64,000 bases of DNA. Source: Dactylis glomerata. Taxonomy: Eukaryota; Streptophyta; Magnoliopsida; Poales; Poaceae. The stretch spans positions 5,656,951 through 5,720,950 of the forward strand of contig QXEO01002115.1 in the NCBI GenBank assembly GCA_007115705.1, read 5' to 3'. Of this stretch, positions 55,622-64,000 are shown one piece after another. A program made the translations under genes and the position numbers. Under the pieces are notes generated by a model. That model was given only the letters and a program-made list of their open reading frames with translations, was not told the DNA's origin and made no database searches. Positions within the stretch are counted from its first letter, which is position 1. Each line of letters starts with the position of its first letter.

Positions 55622-56932
55622 ATGGGTAAACCTTGTGATGGGAAAGTTCCTATATTGCCATCCACTACAAGAAGAGGTGCAACTCTGAACACCTTTGTTG
55701 CTCTTGATTCACCATCTGTAATGAGTAAGCTGCTTACACCACCACATGCACATGCTACTACTTCTGCTGAATTTAAAAATGCTTCTGATAATTTTGATGA
55801 TGCTTCTACTGTACTTGATGAGAGTGGTTCATTAGGTTCCTTCCTAGATGCTATGATTGCTAGAACCAAACAAATGGGAAACACTACGGTTACACCTGTT
55901 AGTTCACCTGAGTCTAGAGATTGTCCTAGTGATGATCTTGAGGAAGCTTATATTGAGCTCAATGATGAATTCATTGAAGAATGTCATGCTACTAGCGATG
56001 CTAGTGCCATTAAAGATCTTCTTGCAAGACGTGTTGTTAGATATAAGTTATCTCCTGATGCTAAGTTTGCAACATCTCCCATAAATATTAGAGATAAGGA
56101 TTATGATTTCTCTTTGGATTTATCTTACATATCTATTGTTGAGAAAGAGCCTTTTTGTGGTACTGAAAATGAAAGTGCTATGGGACATATGAATGAGCTC
56201 TCTTCTTTGAGTAACTTATTTTCTGATGATATTAAGAAACGCACCTACTTTGTCGCTAAAATTTTCCCTTTCTCATTGAAAGGTGAAGCTAAAACTTGGT
56301 TTAATAATCTATCTCCTGGATCTATTGATAGTCCTATTGGTTTGGTTAATGCTTTCTTTCAGAAATATTTCCCTGCTAGTGCTCAACATTGCTGCTTTGC
56401 AGAAAATCTTTGACTTTGAGCAGGCAGAAGGAGAGAAGTTGCCTGAATCATGGGCAAGGTTTTGTTCTTTAATTAGAGCACGGCCTGGAAATCCTTTAGC
56501 TAAAAATGAACTCCTTGATATATTCTATAATGGACTAACTGTTGAATCTAGGACATACCTGGATAGTTGTGCTGGTTGTATTTTCAGGAAAAGAACTCCT
56601 GATGAAGCTGAGGAATTAATGGCTAAAATAAGCAAGAATTATGATGATTGGAATATACCTGAGTCAACCCCAGCGCCAACACCAAAGAAGAGGGGAATGA
56701 TTGAATTGAATGATGAAGTGATGAGGGAAGCCAAGAAATCTCTTAAGGAGAAGGGTATTAAATCTGAAGATGTGAAGAATCTACCACATATAGAAGAATT
56801 ATGTAAGCCAATCCCTCACTCATCTACTATTGAGGTACACTTTCTCCAAAGCTTTGATAATAGAGATATTCCCTACTCCAAACCTCCTGATCAATGCTTA
56901 GATGAGTTTGATAATTATATTGTTAACAACCA
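55622..56932 (+). pseudogene. gypsy (Athila-lineage) gag, frameshifted
   Basis: From ATG 55622 (MGKPCDGKVPILPS) the frame includes FPFSLKGEAKTWFNNLSPGS and NAFFQKYFPASAQH, the retrotransposon gag signature. One extra T near 56389 then shifts the frame, and it continues FDFEQAEGEKLPESWARFCS, LAKNELLDIFYNGLT, RTPDEAEELMAKISKNYDDW and KPPDQCLDEFDNYIV. It is cut at about 56932, where sequence of another element begins. No CCHC knuckle or pol follows. The product cannot be made as one chain. Confidence 0.85.
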
Positions 56933-57894
56933 TCAAAGACGCAAAAGATATAGTTCGAAAGTGTGAGGCTTGTCAATGATTTGCATCTCGGCCATACGCA
57001 CCAGCAGTAGAACTACAGCCAATACCACTGTCCTGGCCCTTTCACAATGGGGTCTGGACATGGTAGGAAAACTGCACAAATCTTGGCCAGGAGGACACGT
57101 CTACATGTTGGTGGCAGTGAAAAAAATTTACCAAGTGGGTAGAAGCAGCCCCGGTAACAACTCAAGATTCCACAGCAGCAATCAACTTCATCAAGTCCAT
57201 AGTATTTCGCTTCGGAGTACCGCATAGCATCATCACAGATAATGGGACAAATTTCACATCAAAGGAGTTCAAAAGCTACTGCGAGAATATGGTAATCAAA
57301 CTAAAGTTCGCATCGGTGGCGCATCCAAAAACAAATGGACAAGTCGAGAAAGCCAACGGCTTAATATGCAATGGAATAAAAAAGAGGCTACTAGCACCCC
57401 TGGAGAAAGCTAAACACGCCTGTGTAGATGAGCTGCCCTCCGTGCTTTGGAGTCTGAGAACTACGCCCAGTGCGGCTACCCAAGAAATGCTTTTTTTCCT
57501 GGTCCATGGCGCAGAAGCCGTGCTTCCAGTCAAAATCACTCATGAAGCTCCAAGAATTGCAGCTTACGACGAAACGACTTCCACAGAAGCACTCCAAGAT
57601 GATGTCGACGCACTCGATGAAGCAAGAGACGTAGCACTAGCCAGAGCTACGCAGTACCAGCAAAGTCTACGAAACTACCATAGTAATCGAGTCCGCCCCC
57701 GATCTTTCGTGGTAGGGGAGTTAGTCTTATGACTCAAGTAGGACGGCCATGGAAAACTAGAGTCCCCGTGGGTGGGACCTTACATCGTTACAGATGTCAT
57801 CCCAGGAGGAGCCTATCCACTACAAGACAAGAAGACGGGGAAAGATGAGAGCAACCCGTGGAATGCAGAACAACTCCGGTGCTTCTATGCGTAG
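56930..57894 (+). pseudogene. Ty3/gypsy integrase fragment from a different element
   Basis: Pieces in several frames read KDAKDIVRKCEACQ (zinc-finger end), WGLDMVGKLHKSWPGGHVYM (first catalytic Asp), then, after a frameshift near 57122, FGVPHSIITDNGTNFTSKEF (second Asp) and VAHPKTNGQVEKANGLI (catalytic Glu), and ending with VVGELVL, a stop at 57730, LESPWVGPYIVTDVIPGGAY and a final stop at 57892-57894. At least two frameshifts and internal stops make it dead. It is not the partner of the upstream gag, whose lineage differs. Confidence 0.85.
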
Positions 57895-58487
57895 AAGAAC
57901 CACGATGATAGAAAACTACGAGTTATGACCCTCTGAACCCAGAACATGAGGCCACAGGTCGTGTTCTTTGGGTCAACTTGATAATATGTGTAATATATCA
58001 CTATTTTCCACTCGGGGGCTCCAACCCTCGAGTCGTATGAAAAAATATGAAAATTATCGAGATCCTGTACTCACATATCTTCAAGAATTACTGCAAGGTT
58101 GTTTACAACCCGATATTCAACAAAGAGCAAGCACGGTTCAAGGAAACACGCAAGTAAATCAAACATACCTCGGAACACTGGTAGTTCCTCTGGTCTATTA
58201 CTAAACACACGATGGCATAAAAATAAAGTTCATTACATATACTTATTACATAAAGCAAGCTAAGAGAGAACCAAACAGAAGATTACAGCAAGGGAACATC
58301 TACTGGAAGTGAACTTCAGCTTTATACTTCCTCTAGCACTGTGTGCCATCATAGATCTTCACGTCATACTTCGACATACCACAATGGTAGTCGAAGAGCA
58401 TGAAGAACCCTTGATGCAGCTTGGTGGCGCGGTATTGAATAATGCCAGAGAACTTGTTGGCGTGTAGTTGATGAAGTAAATGACCGG
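57895..58487 (+). other. 3' non-coding region of the integrase-bearing element
   Basis: TCCACTCGGGGGCTCCAACC at about 58009 resembles the downstream non-coding DNA of gypsy elements. No LTR of this family follows; it is broken by the LTR at 58488. Confidence 0.5.
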
Positions 58488-60080
58488 TGATACGTCTCAA
58501 ACGTATCTATAATTTTTGATGCTCCATGCTTATTTTTACACCATTTGCCTATTGTTTCGTTACACTTAGTGGCATTTTTATGCATTTTCCGGAACTAACC
58601 TATTAACGAAGTGCCACAGTGCCAGTTTCTGTTTTCTGCTGTTTTTGTGTTCCAGAGTGATACACAGGAAATATTCTCGGAATTGGACGAAACAAGTTCC
58701 TGAAGTCTTATTTTACCCGGAAGCTTCCAGAGATCCGAAGGAGAGTAGGAGGCGAGGGACCAGGGGCCCACACGCACAGGTGGCGCGGCCAGCCCCTAGC
58801 CCGCGCCACCCCCGTGTGTGGCCGCCTGGCCCCTCCTCTGACATCGCCCCTTCGCCTATAAAGACCCCCCGACGAGAAAAACCTAAGTACCCGATCAGAT
58901 TTCTAGAACACATCGCGATCCGCCACCGCCGTCGACCCGAAGATCGGGAGGGTCCAGAAGCTCTTCCCGGCACCCTGCCGGAGAGGGGAATCGCCACCGG
59001 AGGTCTTCTTCATCGCCATGCTTGCCTCCGGAGCGATGAGTGAGTAGTCTACCTTGGACTATGGGTCCATAGCAGTAGCTAGATGGTTGTCTTCTCCACC
59101 ATGTGCTTCATGTTTAGATCTCATGAGCTGCCATACATGATTGAGATCACCGTTATGTAATTCTACATGTTTGGTTTGTTGGGATCCGATGAATATTGGT
59201 GTTTATGATTAAGTTGCTGTACTGAATTATATCTTTTGTTATCTCTATGTTGTTTATGATCTTGCATGCTCTCCGTTGTTAGTAGCTATCTTGGCCGAGT
59301 AGTTGCTAGTGACTCCAAGAGGGGCTATTTATGCTCGATAGTGGGTTCATGCCTCTATTTCACCTGGGGGAGTGACAGAAACCTCTAAGGTGGTAGATGT
59401 GCTGTTGCTACTAGGGAGAAAATAACATTCATATGCTCAAGGGCATATGCTTTGTTTACATTACACACTTTGCTTAATGCAATTATCTGTTGTTCGCAAC
59501 TTAATACTTCTAGGGTGTTCAGATTGATATCCCAGGGAGTGGATTATTAGTCATAGATGCAGTTGGATGGCGGTCTATGTATTTTGTTGTAATGCCCAGA
59601 GTAAATCTCATAGTGATCTTCTTGACATATCACGTTATCTCTATTCTATCAATTGCCCAACTGTAATTTGTTTACCCAGGATGTGTTATTTTATCTATGG
59701 AGAGACACCACTAGTGAACTGTGGACCCCGGTCCTATTTCCATCATATTGCTATCACCTGTTTACTTTACTCGTACTGTTTACTTTACTCGCATACTATA
59801 TTGTTTTCCACTCGATACACTCATAACCTTTGTTTCAAGCAAACCGGTGAGATTGACAACCTCATCGCAAGTTGGGAACAAAGTATTTGTTTGTGTGTGT
59901 GCAGGTTCCACAACACCTTCAGTCGTCATTGTCTCTCCTCTCCTGTTCGATAACCTTGGTTTCTTAAACTAAGGGAAAACTTGCTGCTACACTCATCATA
60001 CCTTCCTCTTGGGGTTCCCAACGGGCTGGTTATTCACCACGCACAAGGACAGTCTGCTCCACATCAACAAGGGATCAGCA
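58488..60080 (+). repeat. 5' LTR of the right gypsy-type element
   Basis: It starts TGATACGTCTCAAACG and carries a TATA box TATAAAG at 58857-58863. It matches 1776-3380 closely. ORFs inside (for example 58645-59043) are LTR sequence. Confidence 0.88.
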
Positions 60081-60265
60081 AGCTTTTTTCTGGCACCGTT
60101 GCCGGGGAGGAGAGAAGACTTCTGCGAGGGAGTTCTTCGCACACACATTCTTTACTTTGTTATTGTTTTGCTTTACTTTATTTATTTTACCTGCATTGCT
60201 TTTTATCAAAAACCCAAAAAAATTTAGAATCCTTGGTAGTTGTTATTTCTTTACTTTAGTTTATC

Positions 60266-60862
60266 ATGTTGTTCCCTGAGTTCGTTCTGGAGGACCTCTC
60301 AGTAGGTAGTGGTTCAATTATTGGAAAAAGTAACATTGAGGAGTTCTTTAATCACATTAGTATGCATGAGGAAGTTGAGGAAAAGTCTTGGGTTGAGCTT
60401 GCTCCTAGTATTGAAGTTGCTTCTGTTTATTTAATTGACATGTTGGAAACTAGGTTTGCTAGTCTTAATCCTTTTATGCAATACATGTTCCTTAAGCTTC
60501 ATGAAATTGAGGATCCCGAAAAGAAAGCTTTTATCTTGGAAACTTTGCGCCTAGAATTTAAGGATGTCGTTATTGAAGCTAGGAAAGTTCTTAAACGTTT
60601 TAATAAACTCGGTTCACCTATAAAGGTTATTGATACTAATGATGAGGGAACCAAAATACCTATACCTTGCAAGCTTTTGGGATTGTGTGAAGCCTTTGAA
60701 AATAATTTTGCCTGGATCTGTCCTGAAAATCATTTTGATGAAAATAGTGTACCAAAGCATGATCACAAAGGGTCTTCAAAAACTTATATGGATGAAATAC
60801 AATGCCTTATTGACAAGACCTCTGCAGTTGATCTTAATGCTTCATTACTTGATATTACTTGA
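60266..60862 (+). CDS. ORF of unknown function in the non-autonomous element
   Basis: An intact frame of 198 residues starts MLFPEFVLEDLSVGSGSII about 160 bases after the primer-binding site, the gag position. The protein is acidic and predicted mainly helical (ETLRLEFKDVVIEARKVLKR, DEGTKIPIPCKLLGLCEAF). I see no zinc knuckle, capsid signature or enzyme motif. An intact frame in an element without pol suggests recent insertion or a retained role, for example in packaging. It is not recognised as a known family. Confidence 0.65.
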   Translation: MLFPEFVLEDLSVGSGSIIGKSNIEEFFNHISMHEEVEEKSWVELAPSIEVASVYLIDMLETRFASLNPFMQYMFLKLHEIEDPEKKAFILETLRLEFKDVVIEARKVLKRFNKLGSPIKVIDTNDEGTKIPIPCKLLGLCEAFENNFAWICPENHFDENSVPKHDHKGSSKTYMDEIQCLIDKTSAVDLNASLLDIT

Positions 60863-63789
60863 TTCGCAATTTTCTGCGCCTAGCTCAAAGGCGTTAAAGA
60901 AAAGCACTCTTGGGAGATAACCCAGTGTTTTATTTTCAGTACTTTTTCTTTTATTTGAGTCTTGGAAGTCATTACTACTGTAATGACCGCTCCTTATCTT
61001 GTTTATTTCGTTTTTGTGCCAAGAGAAGCCTCTAATTTGAGTGAGGTAAAGATTTGGGGATGTTGCTGTCCTGAAACTGTTTTCGGCGCTGCACCGTAAA
61101 AATTCGTTAAAATTCTCTGTATATCTTTTGGACCTGCGATTTCTTGTGCATATGCCCCAGGTTATATCCAAACTTTTCTTAGTTGAACACTTTTTGATTT
61201 GAGCAACAGAAAATCCCTCAAAAATTCGACCTTTGTCAGCTGTTCAGTTTTGACAGATTTCTGCCAATATTTGTGTTTGCCACTTTATCGCTTTCTTTTG
61301 AGTTCTTTTGATCATGAAACTTTTGGGGAGGTTGCTACAGTAGTATATGCTATATATGAGGTGGTTTTGAGTTGAAACCTGAAGCAAATAGAGGATTGAT
61401 TATATGTTATGCTTGCACTAATGTTGCTAATAGATTTGTGTTTAGTTTTGTATGAAGGAAGTTTTCAAGTGTAGGGATTGGAGAATGATGAGATGAGTTG
61501 AAGAATGGACAAAAGCTCAAGCTTGGGGATGCCCATGCATCACCCCAAGAAATATCCAAGAAGTACAAGCGTCAAAGCTTGGGGATGCCCCCGTGGCACC
61601 CCTTCTTCATCGGCAAAAATCAGGTCACCTTTCAAAACACTATATTTTTATTGCTTCATGCACTATGCGTTTTTCTTGGAGCGTCAGTTGTTTTAGTTTT
61701 CTTAGTTGGTTTAGTTTGTTTGTTTGCTGCAATAAATGGTTGGACCCCAACAAATTTTCTTTGGAGGATATGTACTCGTTTTCATTTGCAAGGAACGCTC
61801 TAGTTTTCACTCTTATTAAAAATCGAGCGTTCTTCTTTTTTTGCTACTGCTTTTGGTTTTCATTTTCGCCTTGATTTGCGTTCAGATCTTGTCATATCTT
61901 TTCATCAAAGTGTATTTTTGCCTCTGATCTTTATTGGTTTTCATCAAAAGAGGTGTCTATAAAAATTTTAAATGGTGTTGGAAAAGAGAAAAAGCTTTGT
62001 GCAAAATAGTGGTACAAGAAGGAGCTTGTGTAGACTGCGGCTTAGGCTTTTTCATGTCATGCTTGATGTCTTTTTGATAGTATGCTTAGTGATTTGCTGT
62101 AGCATGACTTGTCTCAAATAACTGAGATTGCTTAATGAGCCTTTGAAAAAATCATGCGTTGTTTTTATTGTACGGAAGCATTATTTTGGTTTTCTCCTTG
62201 ATGCTTTATTTGGGTTGACTTGGCGCATGCTCACACATGTAAGACTCTTACAAAGTCGCCAATAGCCTTCATGATCATTTAGTTTTTGACTTTTGATGCC
62301 ATCTTATGCTTCTTTTAATGTCGCTTTGCATGATTATGGCCATTACTGCTCTCTTAGTTGGTCGCTCCCAGTCTTTTGCTAGCCCTCGCCTTGTACTGAG
62401 TATGAGCTCTACTCGTGTATCCAACTCCTAAAAGCCAAAGTTTTCCAAAGTGTCCACCATACATACCTACTAGCAATTTGCTATTCCAAGTAAATTTGAC
62501 TTGCTTTTATTTTCTCTTCAAATTAAACTCTTACCAGTGTTATGCGAAATTCGGTCAGCAAAGCTCTCACGAACCGGAAGGCACACTTTACTTTTTCCTG
62601 TTCTTAAAAATTTGACATTGTGGTCTCTTATGTTGAGTTGTTATGCTTGCAATTTGTAAGTTGGATTCTAGCCCATCCATGCTGTCATGGGGCAAGCTTT
62701 CAACATTGCACTTTTTATTTGAGTTGATATCGTGATCTTTTGTTTATGGATGCCCGCGGTGTGAAATGAATTGGGAATCTTGTAGGGATCATGGAGTTTG
62801 TATATGTGTTAGGGAAACGCCGGGCCGCCAATCTAAGCCATGCATAATTCATGGTGGAAATTTGCAGCATACCCATGGTGAACATTCGACGACGCATCTC
62901 ACAATAAAAAGCTAAACAAAAGGCAAATAAAAGAGATGTCGAGGTGTTCATTGTCTGCTTGTCCTGTCATTTTGGTGTGGGCTTGTTCCATGTCATCGGG
63001 CACGGAGGTACCCCATTGGCGGTTCTCAATGATATGCATATACTTACAATGACAAGAGCCTTGCTTGGGACTCTAAGTAAAGTAGCATGAGGTTTGGGTA
63101 CTCGTATTCACGGGGCACGAGGTTTTCAACTTATGATTTGTCAAGCATATGCATCATAATTGTTCTCGCATTAACTTCAACCATTCAAGATGCTTATGAT
63201 GGGGGCAATGAGAGCTCAAAGCCGGTAAGTACCATAATTTTTGAAGGTTATAAAACTTGCAATCACTGCTTCCCTCTGCGAAGGGCCTTTCTTTTACTTT
63301 TATGTTGAGTCACCACCTTCTTTCTTTATGCACCATTAAGAGAGCATAGTTGTCATTCTTAGTGTGATATGCATTGTCCCAAAGTTCATTGATTGATTCA
63401 TATTGTTGGTTTCACTTGTTCTTAAATTATTTGTATCTAGTCGCCCTCTTAAACTTGAAGGTGTCCTATGCATTTATGTTTTGCTCTCTTTGAAGGATAA
63501 GCTGAAAACCTTTTGTATGTTTTTCCTTATGATTTGAACACACGTTTGACTTTCATTGTTTCATTTTCATGATCTTTTGTTTGTGTTCATTTGCATGTTT
63601 ACAACATGGTTGCTAAGTTCTTATTGTCATGATTATATCTTCATGCCCATGTTTTAAGTTCTATTGATCCCAGCTCACCAATGCTTACATATTTGATCAA
63701 GATTGTGTAGGTGCATGTCACCTCAAAAATTATTCTTTTGTTATCACTTACCTACTCGAGGACGAGCAGGAGTTAAGCTTGGGGATGCT
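60863..63789 (+). other. non-coding 3' internal region of the right gypsy-type element
   Basis: About 2.9 kb without credible coding frames. The phrase AAGCTTGGGGATGCCC occurs at 61519 and 61576 and, as AAGCTTGGGGATGCTT, at the true purine tract (63776-63791), so there are three purine-tract-like sites. The part from 62025 is shared with 1-1775. Confidence 0.75.
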
Positions 63790-64000
63790 TGATACGTCTC
63801 AAATGTATCTATAATTTTTGATGCTCCATGCTTGTTTTTACACCATTTGCCTATTGTTTCGTTACACTTAGTGGCATTTTTATGCATTTTCCGGAACTAA
63901 CCTATTAACGAAGTGCCACAGTGCCAGTTTCCTGTTTTCTGCTGTTTTTGTGTTCCAGAGTGATACACAGGAAATATTCTCGGAATTGGACGAAACAAGT
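63790..64000 (+). repeat. start of the 3' LTR of the right gypsy-type element
   Basis: TGATACGTCTCAAATGTATC onwards matches the first 211 bases of the LTR at 58488; the window ends inside it. Confidence 0.9.

Larger units (their letters stand above)
58488..64000 (+). mobile_element. non-autonomous gypsy-type LTR element (right copy), cut by the window end
   Basis: 5' LTR 58488-60080, tRNA-Asp-type primer-binding site 60091-60108, one short ORF (60266-60862), a non-coding tail, then a purine tract and the start of the 3' LTR at 63790. The internal length is 3.7 kb, too short for gag-pol. The last 1.8 kb match 1-1775 of the window, so the two elements belong to one family and have the same orientation. 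Confidence 0.87.

Noticed and set aside
1..64000. tRNA or rRNA genes
   Set aside because: No convincing tRNA cloverleaf or rRNA stretch was recognised by eye; a covariance-model scan would be needed to exclude them.

Overview
The window is nuclear DNA from a grass of the wheat tribe (Triticeae: wheat, Aegilops, barley or rye type). The evidence is its content. It has Athila-type Ty3/gypsy elements whose LTRs begin TGATACGTC, a SIRE/Maximus-type Ty1/copia element, TTTAGTCCCGGTT-type CACTA DNA, many TACTCCCTCC Stowaway MITEs, nuclear copies of plastid genes, and two intron-containing plant genes. There is no bacterial-type organisation. Most short ORFs are noise inside repeats.

Layout. 1-3410: 3' end and 3' LTR of a non-autonomous gypsy element. 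3411-4202: mosaic of plastid rpoC2, psbD and rpoC1 fragments. 4567-5843: LINE-like insertion. 6846-8190: frameshifted DUF295-type F-box gene on the minus strand. 8478-13269: seven-exon J-domain protein gene, head to head with the F-box gene; its fourth intron holds a complete 1.8-kb copia-like element that carries an RRM-coding segment. 14775-26234: a Helitron that contains a second Helitron (18094-26227), both ending exactly as the Helitron insertion rule predicts; the inner one also holds a LINE-type insertion with a 16-bp target duplication. 27914-29510: CACTA end with a frameshifted Werner-type exonuclease gene. 29511-40033: 10.5-kb copia element with gag but no pol. 40034-46500: old retroelement scraps and a dense pile of MITEs inside MITEs, plus a 64-bp near-perfect hairpin. 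47467-53186: beta-COP gene on the minus strand, four exons, apparently intact. 54137-58487: gypsy 5' half (LTR, gag) joined to an integrase from a different gypsy element. 58488-64000: a second member of the family seen at the left end, cut by the window edge.

Only two genes look functional: the J-domain co-chaperone, probably organellar, and the coatomer beta subunit of COPI vesicles. Nothing suggests that they act in one pathway. The rest is a record of insertions, and its main value is the order of events: short target duplications and element ends let several nests be reconstructed exactly. Splice sites and ends were read by eye; no alignment or database search was run.
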